64,000 nucleotides of DNA from assembly GCA_947464185.1 (NCBI GenBank), contig CANHVY010000016.1, forward strand, positions 1 to 64,000, written 5' to 3'. The translations under genes and the position numbers were made by a program. Position 1 is the first letter of the stretch. Each line of letters opens with the position of its first letter. This document shows positions 9,327-18,388 of this stretch, one piece after another. Origin of the DNA: Burkholderiales bacterium (lineage in GTDB: Bacteria; Pseudomonadota; Gammaproteobacteria; Burkholderiales; Burkholderiaceae_C). The notes beneath the pieces are model-generated. The model ran no database searches. It was not told where the DNA came from and saw nothing but the letters and a program-made list of their open reading frames with translations.

Positions 9327-9779
9327 TCAAGGCCTTGATGTGGCCCGGCGCCGCACGGCCTCGATGTAGGCGGGCCCGTCGGGCGGCAGGCCTGTGCGTT
9401 GCGACGCCCAGATCATCTCGCCCAGGCATTCCATCACCTGGTGGTGCGCCTCGTGCAGCGACCCCAGGCGGTTGGCCAGGAGTTGCACGGCCTGGCGGAT
9501 GCCGCTGGGCTGGTCGATGGACACCTGCTCCGCGATGCTCAGATGCATGCTCAGGTGCAGGAAGGGGTTGGTGCGGCCTTCCTCTACGGTGTAGACAGCC
9601 GCCAGAGCGCCTTGCAGATCCTGCAGGTTGGCCGCGTACTCGGGATGTTCGGACACCCAAGGGGCGGCCTGGGACTCCATCGCGTCCAGCGGCAGGCCTT
9701 CGGCGTGCTTGCGCCACACCTCGCAAAAGAAGCGCCGGACGTCGTGCTGGGAGGGCTGGAACACGCCAGAATTGTCCAT
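9327..9779 (-). CDS. DUF1841 family protein
   Basis: 150 residues from MDNSGVFQPSQHDVRRFFCE; an upstream in-frame start at 9800 is possible but adds only seven residues. The sequence matches remembered DUF1841 members, with the FxPSxxxVRRFFCEVWRK start and the conserved block NPFLHLSMHLSIAEQ followed by an HEAHHQVMECLGEMIW helix. Function is unknown. It is a soluble, helix-rich, single-domain protein. The 5' end is close to the divergent TSUP permease gene (starts 40 bases apart). Confidence 0.87.
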   Translation of the reverse strand: MDNSGVFQPSQHDVRRFFCEVWRKHAEGLPLDAMESQAAPWVSEHPEYAANLQDLQGALAAVYTVEEGRTNPFLHLSMHLSIAEQVSIDQPSGIRQAVQLLANRLGSLHEAHHQVMECLGEMIWASQRTGLPPDGPAYIEAVRRRATSRP

Positions 9780-9819
9780 GCCCCGGCTGTGGGGGCCCAC
9801 GCTTGCAAGGAAAGACCCG

Positions 9820-10593
9820 TTGATCGCCTCCTGGTGGGCCGAACTGCCGCTGCTGACCGACCCCCTGTTCTACGCCGTGGCAATGCCCGCCGTGCTGCTG
9901 GTGGGCCTGAGCAAGAGCGGCTTCGCCAGCGGCTTTGGGTCCCTGGCGGTGCCGATGATCGCCCTGGTGATCCCGGTGCCCCAGGCGGCCGCGATCATGC
10001 TGCCCTTGCTGATGGTGATGGATGCCGCCACGCTGCAGCAACTGTGGAAGCACCGCGACCGCGCCCTCGTGCGGCGCATCGTCCCCTGGGGCATCGCAGG
10101 CACGGCCGTGGGCTGGGCGATGTTCGGCATTCTGTCGGCCCCGGCCGTGGCCGGCCTCACGGGTGCGCTCACGTTGGCATTCCTGGGGCAGCGCTTGCTC
10201 TTTCCCCCACGGCCGGACGCTCCGCCGGCACGGCCCTGGGTGGGTTCGGCCTGCGCCACCGTGTCCGGCTTCACCAGTTTCGTGGCGCATGCCGGTGGTC
10301 CGCCCCTGGCCGCCTACATGCTGCCGCAAAGGCTGCCGCCGCTGGCCTACAGCGGCACCATGGCCGTCTTCTTCGGCGTGGTCAACCTGGCGAAGTGGGT
10401 GCCGTTCTCGGCGCTGGGTCTGATCGACCTGCGCAACATGGCCACGGCCCTGGTGCTGCTGCCGCTGGCGCCGGCGGGCGTTTGGCTGGGCGTGTGGATG
10501 ACCCGCCATGTCAGCAACACCTGGTTCTACCGCCTGGCCTACACCGGCATGCTGCTGACCGGGCTGAAGCTGCTCTGGGACGGCCTGCGCTGA
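9820..10593 (+). CDS. TSUP family (TauE/SafE) membrane permease
   Basis: 257 residues if started at TTG 9820, which has a good AAGGAAAG ribosome site at 9807-9814. An ATG farther upstream at 9778 is in frame but would overlap the divergent DUF1841 start. About eight hydrophobic segments are visible. The first has GLSKSGFASGFGSLAVPMI, the signature repeat of the sulfite exporter TauE/SafE family, and the second half has ATVSGFTSFVAHAGGPPLAAY, its internal duplicate. The family moves sulfite, organosulfonates or related anions across the inner membrane. The substrate is not predictable here. Confidence 0.88.
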   Translation: MIASWWAELPLLTDPLFYAVAMPAVLLVGLSKSGFASGFGSLAVPMIALVIPVPQAAAIMLPLLMVMDAATLQQLWKHRDRALVRRIVPWGIAGTAVGWAMFGILSAPAVAGLTGALTLAFLGQRLLFPPRPDAPPARPWVGSACATVSGFTSFVAHAGGPPLAAYMLPQRLPPLAYSGTMAVFFGVVNLAKWVPFSALGLIDLRNMATALVLLPLAPAGVWLGVWMTRHVSNTWFYRLAYTGMLLTGLKLLWDGLR

Positions 10594-10696
10594 AGCCTGC
10601 CTCAGGCAGCAGCCCGGCGCACTTATTGAGGGCTTTCACGGACCGACTCCCGGTCTCTTGCCCCTTAACATCGGTTGGATCCGCTGGGAGGCCCCG

Positions 10697-11395
10697 ATGA
10701 AGGTGCTGCTGATCGATGACCATCCGCTGATACTCACCGCCTTGCAGGCGGTGATCACTGGTCTGGGCGAAGATGTTGCTGTGACGGGCGCGCAAAGCGC
10801 CGCGCAGGCCTGGGCGTGCCTGCGGGACACGCCCGACTTCGACCTCGCCCTGCTGGATCTGGTCTTGGGTGACGCCGATGGTTTCGAGGTCTTGGCGCAG
10901 ATGCGTCAGGAGCACCCCCAGGTGCCGGTGGTCATCCTCTCCGCCTCCGAAAACGCCGGGGATGTGGTACGCGCCCTGGACCTCGGGGCCATGGGTTTCA
11001 TCCCCAAGCGCGCGTCCACCCAGGCGCTGGTGGACGCCTTGCGCATCGTCATGTCGGGCGGGCTGTTCGTTCCACAGCACCTGTTCGGGCCCAACCGCGG
11101 GCGGGCGCCTGAGGCCGCAGGTCCGCAGGACCTGGTTGGCATGGTGACGAAGTCGCTGGGGCATCTGGGGCTTACGCCGCGCCAGCACGACGTGCTGTCG
11201 GGGCTGCTCAAGGGCTTGCCCAACAAGCTCATCGCCCGGGAGCTGAGCCTGTCCGTGGACACGGTCAAGGACCATGTCGCCTCCGTCCTGCGGGCCCTGA
11301 ACGTCACCAGCCGCACCCAGGCGGTGCTGGCGGTCAGCCGCGTGGCCCAGGGGCAGCCCGGGTCGGTCTCGTGGCGGCGTGGCCGCCATGGATGA
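10697..11395 (+). CDS. LuxR/NarL-family response regulator
   Basis: 232 residues. The receiver domain occupies residues 1-120 with the acidic pair DD at 7-8, the phosphoacceptor D54 in LALLDLVLGD and K in FIPKRAS. The LuxR-type HTH follows at about 155-215 (GLTPRQHDVLSGLLKGLPNKLIA, then DTVKDHVASVLRALNV). The ATG at 10697 follows GGGAGGCCCCG. The next gene, a DHp-REC protein, starts inside the last codons (11388), so the two are translated together. No complete histidine kinase is adjacent, so the signal is unknown. Confidence 0.92.
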   Translation: MKVLLIDDHPLILTALQAVITGLGEDVAVTGAQSAAQAWACLRDTPDFDLALLDLVLGDADGFEVLAQMRQEHPQVPVVILSASENAGDVVRALDLGAMGFIPKRASTQALVDALRIVMSGGLFVPQHLFGPNRGRAPEAAGPQDLVGMVTKSLGHLGLTPRQHDVLSGLLKGLPNKLIARELSLSVDTVKDHVASVLRALNVTSRTQAVLAVSRVAQGQPGSVSWRRGRHG

Positions 11396-12170
11396 GGACA
11401 CCAAGCCCAGCCTGCTGCCCGGCGCGGCGACGGACGCCTGGCGGCTGCAGCATCACGCCCTGCGCCAGCCGCTCAACGCGCTGGGCCTGTTCTGCGCGGC
11501 CTTGAAGATGCAGCCGCTCAGCGCAGCACAGCAGCCCTTGGTGGCCGGCATTGCCAGTGCGGCCCACGACATCGAGCGCCTGGTCGATGCCCATTTCGCC
11601 GAGCTGGCCGCCCTGGCCACTCCGTCGGTTCTGCCCGCGCTCCCCGGGCAGCTTGGCTTGCTTGGGGCGGACACCAAGGCGGGAGTACACCCCTCCCTCT
11701 CGGCCGCCCTTGAGGAGTATCTCTCACCGAGCCGTCCCGTTCCCGCAGGGGCGGATCAAGCTGCCGATGCGCCCACGTCGCCAGCCTGCAGCATCCTCGT
11801 GGTGGACGACGACTACGCGGCACGCACGGGCCTGGTGCTGCTGCTGGAGGCCTGGGGTGCCGAGGTCCGGGCCTTCTCCGACATCGATTCCCTGGCGCAG
11901 TGGCTGAAGGGTCCGGAGGTGACCCGACCTGACCTGCTGATGCTGGACTACCACCTGCCCAGACCGGGGGACGGCCTGGTGGCCCTGCGGCTGGTGCGTC
12001 AGGTGTGGCCGACGCAGCCCGTGCATACCTTGCTGATCACGGGTGACCGGCGCGCGGCCATGGCCAATGCCCTGAGCGATGGTTCGCTGGAGTGTCTGGT
12101 CAAGCCCGTCCTGCCCGAGCCCTTGCTGGCCACCATCCGCCAGCAGGTGGGCGCTCAGTTCGGGGTGTAG
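11388..12170 (+). CDS. DHp-like helical domain fused to a receiver domain
   Basis: 260 residues from ATG 11388 (GTG 11379 adds three). Residues 18-75 resemble the dimerisation helices of hybrid kinases: WRLQHHALRQPLNALGLF parallels the SHDLRQPLHALGLF type of H-box. No N, G1 or G2 boxes of an ATPase domain follow; instead a linker leads to a CheY-like domain from about residue 134 (ILVVDDDYAARTGLVLLLEAW), with D in LLMLDYHLPRPGDG and K in LVKPVLPEP. It looks like a kinase tail without its catalytic domain, possibly a phosphotransfer or scaffold partner of the overlapping LuxR regulator. The C-terminal end overlaps the convergent scpA gene by 16 bases. Confidence 0.75.
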   Translation: MDEDTKPSLLPGAATDAWRLQHHALRQPLNALGLFCAALKMQPLSAAQQPLVAGIASAAHDIERLVDAHFAELAALATPSVLPALPGQLGLLGADTKAGVHPSLSAALEEYLSPSRPVPAGADQAADAPTSPACSILVVDDDYAARTGLVLLLEAWGAEVRAFSDIDSLAQWLKGPEVTRPDLLMLDYHLPRPGDGLVALRLVRQVWPTQPVHTLLITGDRRAAMANALSDGSLECLVKPVLPEPLLATIRQQVGAQFGV

Positions 12171-13012
12171 GACAAGCGCACGTAGATGGGGGCGAAAGCC
12201 TCGGCCTGCGTCACTTCCAGCAGTCGTTCGCGGCACAGTTCCAGCATGGCGATGAAGGTCACCACCACCACCGCCTGCCCGCGCGTGGTGTCGAACAGCT
12301 CATGGAACTCCACGAAGCGCCGACCCTGCAGCCGCTTCAGCACCTGGCTCATGTACTCGCGCACCGAGAGCTGCTCTCGCGTGATGCGGTGGTGCTGGTT
12401 GAGCTTGGCTCGTTGCAGGATGTCGGCCCAGGCGGCGCGCAGGTCGCCGGGGTCCACGTCCGGCAGCCTCGGCGCCAGACTCTGTTCGACCAGCACCTGA
12501 ACGCGCAGGAAATCGCGGCCCAGCACCGGCAGGCTGTCCAGCTTCGCGGCCGCCAGCTTGATGCGCTCGTACTCCAGCAGGCGCCGCACCAGCTCGGCAC
12601 GCGGGTCCTCGGGCTCCTTGCCGTCCTCGCTTTTCCTGGGCGGCAGCAGCATGCGCGACTTGATCTCGATGAGCATGGCCGCCATGAGCAGGTACTCGGA
12701 GGCCAGCTCGAGGTTGTGCTTGCGGATCTGCTCGACGTAATTCAGGTACTGCCGCGTGACATCGGCCAGCGGAATGTCCAGGATGTTGAAGTTCTGCTTG
12801 CGGATCAGGTACAGCAGCAGATCCAGCGGGCCTTCGAAGGCTTCAAGAAAGACCTCCAGCGCATCGGGCGGGATGTACAGATCCTGCGGAAGCTGGAACA
12901 GCGGTTCGCCGTACAGGCGGGCCAGGGCCACCTGGTCCACCACCTCGGGCGTGGCCGGCAAGGGCGCAGCGGACATCCCCGCCAGGCTTTCTGGCGTCGC
13001 TTCCGGGTTCAT
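12155..13012 (-). CDS. scpA: Segregation and condensation protein A (kleisin)
   Basis: 285 residues. The N-terminal kleisin block is clear: FEGPLDLLLYLIRKQNFNILDIPLADVTRQYLNYVEQ begins near residue 78, followed by LELASEYLLMAAMLIEIKSRMLLP, the ScpA signature. The C-terminal winged-helix part is visible in VVVTFIAMLELCRERLLEVTQ. ScpA bridges the heads of SMC and binds ScpB in chromosome condensation. The stop overlaps the end of the convergent DHp-REC gene. scpB is not adjacent in this window. A DUF3460 gene lies immediately upstream on the same strand. Confidence 0.95.
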   Translation of the reverse strand: MNPEATPESLAGMSAAPLPATPEVVDQVALARLYGEPLFQLPQDLYIPPDALEVFLEAFEGPLDLLLYLIRKQNFNILDIPLADVTRQYLNYVEQIRKHNLELASEYLLMAAMLIEIKSRMLLPPRKSEDGKEPEDPRAELVRRLLEYERIKLAAAKLDSLPVLGRDFLRVQVLVEQSLAPRLPDVDPGDLRAAWADILQRAKLNQHHRITREQLSVREYMSQVLKRLQGRRFVEFHELFDTTRGQAVVVVTFIAMLELCRERLLEVTQAEAFAPIYVRLSYTPN

Positions 13013-13034
13013 GGCCTGGCGCCGGGGCAGCCGG

Positions 13035-13235
13035 TCAGGACTTGGTCTGGTAGACGTAGGGTTGCTGCGGCACGCGGGCCTCGCGCCAATCGCCCTGCGC
13101 TTCGCGGTCCACGGGCCGGTCCCACAGGAGGGCGCGGCCGCTGCGCTGCTCTTCCTCCAGCGTGGGGCGCTGGGCCTTCAGTTGTTCAATGAACTGGGTC
13201 ACGTCGGATCGGTAGGGCTTCCAGAACAGCGGCAT
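13035..13235 (-). CDS. DUF3460 family small protein
   Basis: 66 residues from the ATG at 13235; an in-frame TTG at 13259 would add eight residues with no family match. The sequence matches the remembered betaproteobacterial DUF3460 pattern, FWKPYRSDVTQFIEQLKAQ, then LEEEQRSGRALLWDRPVD, then the tail QQPYVYQT. Function is unknown. It lies 22 bases upstream of scpA on the same strand, an arrangement I recall from related genomes, so co-transcription is likely. Confidence 0.88.
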   Translation of the reverse strand: MPLFWKPYRSDVTQFIEQLKAQRPTLEEEQRSGRALLWDRPVDREAQGDWREARVPQQPYVYQTKS

Positions 13236-13280
13236 GGCGGGTGGGTCGGTTCGGTTCAAGGCGACGCTGCAGTTTACGCG

Positions 13281-14996
13281 TCAGGGCCTCTCGAAAGCTG
13301 ACGGGCTGGCGGCCTGGTCAGCCGAACCCGGCGCCGGCGCCAGCGCTGACCAGTCGGCCACGATGCGCTCGGACCCCAGGGTGGCTTCAAAGCCGGAGCG
13401 GCGGATCAGCGACAGCGGCTGCTCATTGACGTCCACCAGGGTCAGCGTGATGCCCTGGAGCTGCAGGCTGCGGTGCAGCTGTTTGAGCGATTCCAGACCC
13501 GAGGTGTCCATCGAGATCAGGCGGTGCATGTCCAGCACCACGTGCTGCGTGTCGGGGAGCACGCGCTGGGGCAGGTCTTCCACCTGGGCCACGGCCCCGA
13601 AGAACAGCGCACCGTAGAGGCTGAAGACCTGCGTCTGCGGCGCCAGCCCCGCGGGCAGGTCCTCCCCGCTGCGAGCCTCCACCCGGAACAAGGTGCCCAT
13701 ACGCCAGATGAAGAACACGCAGGCCAGCACCAGCCCCACCTCCATGGCCACGGTGAGGTCGAACACCACGGTGAGGAGGAACGTGCCGAACAGCACCGTG
13801 CGGTAGGGCAGGTTGAAGCGCCGTGCGTGCGCGAACGCGCGCCATTCGCCCATGTTCCAGGCCACGAACAGCAGGATGCCGGCCAGCGCGGCCAGGGGCA
13901 CGTGCAGGGCCAGAGGCGCGGCCACCAGCATCACGCCCAGCAGCGTGACGGCATGCACCATGCCGGCCACCGGGCTGGTGGCGCCTGCCCGCACATTGGT
14001 GACGGTGCGGGCGATGGTGCCGGTGGCGGGCATGCCGCCGAACAGCGGGCTCACCACGTTGGCCACCCCTTGCGCCATCAGCTCCTGGTTCGGGTCGTGA
14101 CGAGGGTGCACGCTACTGTTGTCGGCCACACGTGCGCACAACAGCGACTCGATGGCCCCGAGCAGCGCGATGGTGAGGGTGGGCATCAACAACTGCTTGA
14201 CGCCCATCCAGCTGAACTCAGGCAGGGCGAAGCGGGGCAGGGTCTGGGGGATGCCCCCGAAGCGCGAGCCGATGGTCTCCAGCGGCAGTTGCAGCACGGC
14301 GGTCAGCGCGGTGGCCCCTGCCAGGGCCACGAGGGTGCCGGGCAGGTGCGCAGCCTGGCGCTTCAGGCGCGACCAGGCGCCTTGGGGCGCCGTGTCCATC
14401 TGGTAGGACTTGGGCCACAGCACCACCACCGCCGTGCAGGCCAGCCCCATCGCCAGCGCGGCCGGGTTCAGCGTGTGCAGATGGGCGGCCAGCACGCTGA
14501 TCTGCGTGAAGAAGTCGGCCGGCAGCTTGTCGATCTGCAGGCCCAGCAGGTCCTTCAGTTGGGACAGCCCGATCAGCACGGCAATGCCGTTGGTGAAGCC
14601 GATGACGATGGACACCGGGATGTAACGGATCAGCGCCCCCAGGCGCAGCCAGCCCATCAGGAACAGCAGCACCCCGGCCAGGGCGGTGGAGATGAGCAGG
14701 TTGGCCAGCCCGTAGCGCTCCACGATGCCGTAGACGATGACGATGAAAGCCCCGGCCGGCCCGCCGATCTGCACATGCGAGCCGCCCAGCGCCGAGATCA
14801 GAAAGCCCGCGACGATGGCGGTGACCAGGCCCGCCTCGGGCTTGAGCCCGCTGGCGATGGCAAAGGCCATGGCCAGAGGCAGCGCCACGATGCCCACCGT
14901 GACACCGGCGCCGATGTCTGCGCCTAAGCGGCGGCGGTCATAACCGTGCAGGCTGCTCAGCAGCCGGGGGCGGAAGGGGTGGAGCGGGATGTGCAT
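13281..14996 (-). CDS. SulP family anion transporter with STAS domain
   Basis: 571 residues. The membrane domain spans roughly residues 25-420 with the SulP signatures GVTVGIVALPLAMAFAIASG and GGSHVQIGGPAGAFIVIVYGI. A cytoplasmic STAS domain follows at about 440-555, with DMHRLISMDTSGLESLKQLH carrying the conserved DxS-G loop. SulP proteins carry sulfate, bicarbonate, dicarboxylates or other anions; the substrate here is open. The ATG at 14996 follows the metG stop by 20 bases on the same strand, so it may be read through from metG. Confidence 0.92.
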   Translation of the reverse strand: MHIPLHPFRPRLLSSLHGYDRRRLGADIGAGVTVGIVALPLAMAFAIASGLKPEAGLVTAIVAGFLISALGGSHVQIGGPAGAFIVIVYGIVERYGLANLLISTALAGVLLFLMGWLRLGALIRYIPVSIVIGFTNGIAVLIGLSQLKDLLGLQIDKLPADFFTQISVLAAHLHTLNPAALAMGLACTAVVVLWPKSYQMDTAPQGAWSRLKRQAAHLPGTLVALAGATALTAVLQLPLETIGSRFGGIPQTLPRFALPEFSWMGVKQLLMPTLTIALLGAIESLLCARVADNSSVHPRHDPNQELMAQGVANVVSPLFGGMPATGTIARTVTNVRAGATSPVAGMVHAVTLLGVMLVAAPLALHVPLAALAGILLFVAWNMGEWRAFAHARRFNLPYRTVLFGTFLLTVVFDLTVAMEVGLVLACVFFIWRMGTLFRVEARSGEDLPAGLAPQTQVFSLYGALFFGAVAQVEDLPQRVLPDTQHVVLDMHRLISMDTSGLESLKQLHRSLQLQGITLTLVDVNEQPLSLIRRSGFEATLGSERIVADWSALAPAPGSADQAASPSAFERP

Positions 14997-15016
14997 GGTG
15001 TCCCGCCCTGGGACTT

Positions 15017-17053
15017 TCAGCGCACCCGCATGCCGGGCTGCGCACCCGGCCCCGGTTCCAGCACGAAGATGCCCGGGTGGGCCTTGCCATCGGCATGGCT
15101 GGCGGCCAGCACCATGCCTTCGGACACCCCGAACTTCATCTTGCGCGGCGCCAGGTTGGCCACCATCACGGTGAGCTTGCCCTGCAGGTCCTCGGGCTTG
15201 TATGCGCTGCGGATGCCGGAGAACACGTTGCGCAGCCGCCCCTCGCCCACGTCAAGCGTCAGGCGCAACAGCTTGTCGCTGCCTTCCACCAGTTCAGCCT
15301 TCTCGATGCGGGCGATGCGCAGATCCACCTTGGCGAAGTCGTCGATGCCGATCTCCGCCGCAAGGTCCTCGCCGCCGGGCGGCTCGGCGGCCGCGGGCTC
15401 GGGGGTGTCGAACAGTTTCATCACCTGGGCCACATCGGCCCGCTGCATCAGGTGCTGGTAGGGCGCAATGGTGTGGTGGCCGAGCGCGCGCTGGGCGTCC
15501 GCCCACTGCAGCGGCTCGATCTGCAGGAAGCGCTCCACCTGCTCGGCCAGCGCCGGCAGCACCGGCTTGAGGTAGAGGGTCAGCAGCCGGAAGGCCTCGA
15601 TGCACACCGAGCACACGTCGTGCAGCGCCGCGTCCTGGCCGGGCTGCTTGGCGATCTCCCAGGGCTTGTGCTGGTCCACGTACTCGTTGACGCGGTCGGC
15701 CAGCGCCATCACCTCGCGCAGCGCCTTGCCGAACTCGCGCTCGTCGTACAGCTCGGCCACGGTCTCGGCGTGGGCGCGCAGGCCGTCCAGCAGCATGCGG
15801 CCTTCCACCCCCAGGTCCGCCGACAGGCGGCCCGCAAAGCGCTTGGCGATGAAGCCGGCTGACCGGCTGGCGATGTTGATGTACTTGCCCACCAGGTCCG
15901 CATTGACGCGGGCCACGAAGTCCTCGGGATTGAAGTCCAGGTCCTCCACCCGCGCGTTGAGCTTGGCGGCGATGTAGTAGCGCAGCCACTGCGCGTTCAG
16001 GCCCAGCTCCAGGTACTTCAGCGGCGAGATGCCGGTGCCCCGGCTCTTGCTCATCTTCTCGCCGCTGACGGTGATGAAGCCATGCACGTAGATGTGGTTG
16101 GGCACCTTGCGGCCGGAGAAGTGCAGCATGGCCGGCCAGAACAGCGTGTGGAAGGTGACGATGTCCTTGCCGATGAAATGCACCTGCTCCACATTCGGGT
16201 CGGCTACGTAGGCGTCGAAATCGGCACCCAACAGGGCCTTGAGCGAGGCGAGGTAGCCCACCGGCGCATCCAGCCAGACGTAGAAGTACTTGTCCTGTGT
16301 GCCCGGGATGCGGATGCCGAAGTAGGGCGCGTCGCGGCTGATGTCCCAGTCGGCCAGCTTCGGCTTGCCGTCCTCGTCGGTGCCGAACCATTCCGAAATC
16401 TTGTTCAGCACCTCGGGCTGCAGTCGCTCTGCGGTTTGCGTCCACTCCTTCAGAAAGGCTTCGCAGCGCGGGCTGGAGAGCTGGAAGAAGAAGTGCGAGC
16501 TCGACTTCAGCACCGGCGTGGCACCCGACAGCGCCGAGAACGGGTTCTTCAGCTCGGTGGGGGCGTAGACCGCACCGCAGACCTCGCAGTTGTCGCCGTA
16601 CTGGTCTTTCGCGCCGCACTTGGGGCATTCGCCCTTGATGAAGCGGTCGGGCAGGAACATGCCCTTTTCGGGGTCGAAGAACTGCTCGATGGTTCGTTCG
16701 ACGATCAGGCCCTGGTCCTTCAATGCCCGGTAGATGGACTGGGCGAGTTCGTGGTTCTCCGGCGCGTCGGTGGAATGCCAATGGTCGAACGCGATGTGAA
16801 AGCCGTCCAGGTAGGGCTTGCGGCCGGCGGCGATCTCCGTCACGAAGGCCTGGGGTGTCTTGCCCGCCTTCTCGGCGGCAATCATGATGGGCGCGCCGTG
16901 GGCGTCATCGGCGCAGACGAAACGCACCTCGTGGCCGCGCATGCGCTGGAACCGCACCCAGGTGTCGGCCTGGATGTACTCCATCATGTGCCCGATGTGG
17001 AAGGGCGCATTGGCGTAGGGCAGGGCGGTGGTGACGAACAGCTGGCGGGTCAT
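15017..17053 (-). CDS. metG: Methionyl-tRNA synthetase
   Basis: 678 residues, the length of the long dimeric form. HIGH is at 19-22 (PFHIGHMM), the zinc knuckle [18 protein letters not shown] lies near residues 145-160, and KMSKS is near 334. A C-terminal EMAP/Trbp111-like tRNA-binding domain begins at about 565 ([17 protein letters not shown]). It charges initiator and elongator tRNA with methionine in the cytoplasm. On the minus strand TAGAAT at 17065-17060 lies six bases before the ATG, which would give a transcript with almost no leader. It is divergent from apbC. Confidence 0.98.
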   Translation of the reverse strand: MTRQLFVTTALPYANAPFHIGHMMEYIQADTWVRFQRMRGHEVRFVCADDAHGAPIMIAAEKAGKTPQAFVTEIAAGRKPYLDGFHIAFDHWHSTDAPENHELAQSIYRALKDQGLIVERTIEQFFDPEKGMFLPDRFIKGECPKCGAKDQYGDNCEVCGAVYAPTELKNPFSALSGATPVLKSSSHFFFQLSSPRCEAFLKEWTQTAERLQPEVLNKISEWFGTDEDGKPKLADWDISRDAPYFGIRIPGTQDKYFYVWLDAPVGYLASLKALLGADFDAYVADPNVEQVHFIGKDIVTFHTLFWPAMLHFSGRKVPNHIYVHGFITVSGEKMSKSRGTGISPLKYLELGLNAQWLRYYIAAKLNARVEDLDFNPEDFVARVNADLVGKYINIASRSAGFIAKRFAGRLSADLGVEGRMLLDGLRAHAETVAELYDEREFGKALREVMALADRVNEYVDQHKPWEIAKQPGQDAALHDVCSVCIEAFRLLTLYLKPVLPALAEQVERFLQIEPLQWADAQRALGHHTIAPYQHLMQRADVAQVMKLFDTPEPAAAEPPGGEDLAAEIGIDDFAKVDLRIARIEKAELVEGSDKLLRLTLDVGEGRLRNVFSGIRSAYKPEDLQGKLTVMVANLAPRKMKFGVSEGMVLAASHADGKAHPGIFVLEPGPGAQPGMRVR

Positions 17054-17163
17054 GCATAGATTCTAGGGAAGCCCCGCCCGCGCAGGAGGCTGGCCGGCCC
17101 GATAGACTCCGGGCCGTTGCGCATGTCCATCCTTTTCCCCTCTTCTGCCCACCCCGCCCAGCC

Positions 17164-18255
17164 ATGAGCCTGACCGAAAGCGCCCTGCAGGAAGCCCTGA
17201 AGGCTGTCGTCGACCCCAACACCGGGCGCGACCTCGTTTCCACCAAATTGCTGCGCAACCTCAAGATCGAGGGCGGCGACGTCTCCTTCGAGGTGGAGCT
17301 GGGGTACCCCGCCAAGAGCCAGGTGCCGGCGCTGCGCAAGGCCTTGATCGCCGCGGCGCGCACCCTGCCGGGCGTGGAGAACGTCAGCATCCAGATCGGC
17401 TGGAAGATCACGGCCCACGCCGTGCAGCGCGGCGTGCAGTTGCTGCCGCGGGTGAAGAACATCGTGGCCGTGGCTTCGGGCAAGGGCGGCGTGGGCAAGA
17501 GCACCACCACTGTCAACCTGGCCCTGGCCCTGGCCGCCGAAGGCGCCAAGGTGGGCATCCTGGACGCCGACATCTACGGCCCCAGCCAGCCCATGATGAT
17601 GGGCATCACCGGCCGGCCCGAGAGCGAAGACGGCAAGTCCATGATGCCGCTGGCCAACTACGGTGTGGAGGTCATGTCCATCGGATTCCTGGTCGATGAA
17701 GACCAGGCCATGATCTGGCGCGGCCCCATGGCCACCCAGGCGCTGGACCAGTTGCTGCGCCAGACCAACTGGGGCGACCTGGACTACCTGCTGGTGGACA
17801 TGCCCCCGGGCACCGGCGACATCGCCCTCACGTTGTCGCAGCGCGTGCCGCTGACCGGCGCGGTGATCGTCACCACGCCGCAGGACATTGCGCTCATCGA
17901 CGCCAAGAAGGGCCTGACGATGTTCGAGAAGGTGGGCGTGCCCATCCTGGGCATCGTGGAGAACATGGCGGTGTACTGCTGCCCGAACTGCGGCCACACC
18001 GAGCACATCTTCGGTGCCGATGGCGGCAAGCGCATGGCCGAGCAGTTCAAGGTGGACCACCTGGGCTCGCTGCCGCTGAACCTGTCCATCCGCCAGCAGG
18101 CCGACGAAGGCCGCCCCACCGTGGTGGCCGACCCCGATGGCGAGATTGCCGCGCTCTACAAGACCGTGGCGCGCACGGTGGCGGTGAAGATCGCCCAGCG
18201 AGCCAAGGACTTCAGCGCCAAGTTCCCGACCATCACGGTGTCCAAGGGCACCTGA
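17164..18255 (+). CDS. apbC: Iron-sulfur cluster carrier protein ApbC/Mrp
   Basis: 363 residues. An N-terminal MIP18/DUF59 domain (1-85) is followed by the deviant Walker A GKGGVGKST at 106-114 and the cluster-binding CxxC in YCCPNCGHTEH near 271-275. Mrp/ApbC is a P-loop ATPase that holds and hands over [4Fe-4S] clusters. The window encodes several multi-cluster enzymes that would be clients. Divergent from metG; the 110-base spacer contains a GGCCCG/CGGGCC inverted repeat (17096-17101 and 17110-17115). A GC-rich inverted repeat (18259-18265 / 18284-18290) follows the stop. Confidence 0.96.
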   Translation: MSLTESALQEALKAVVDPNTGRDLVSTKLLRNLKIEGGDVSFEVELGYPAKSQVPALRKALIAAARTLPGVENVSIQIGWKITAHAVQRGVQLLPRVKNIVAVASGKGGVGKSTTTVNLALALAAEGAKVGILDADIYGPSQPMMMGITGRPESEDGKSMMPLANYGVEVMSIGFLVDEDQAMIWRGPMATQALDQLLRQTNWGDLDYLLVDMPPGTGDIALTLSQRVPLTGAVIVTTPQDIALIDAKKGLTMFEKVGVPILGIVENMAVYCCPNCGHTEHIFGADGGKRMAEQFKVDHLGSLPLNLSIRQQADEGRPTVVADPDGEIAALYKTVARTVAVKIAQRAKDFSAKFPTITVSKGT

Positions 18256-18388
18256 CGACCCCCGCCCCGGGGAACTCATCGGTGCGGGGGCCGGCGGCCA
18301 CAGGCACCGTGTGAACCCGGACGCGCATGCAAGCGGCCGGCTGCCCCTGCATGGCATGTCGCCCCACCCCTGCCGCCAAAATGCCGGC

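Noticed and set aside
10597-10609. CTGCCT-C-AGGCAG hairpin after the TSUP gene as a terminator
   Set aside because: The stem is only six bases with no T-run; too weak to list.
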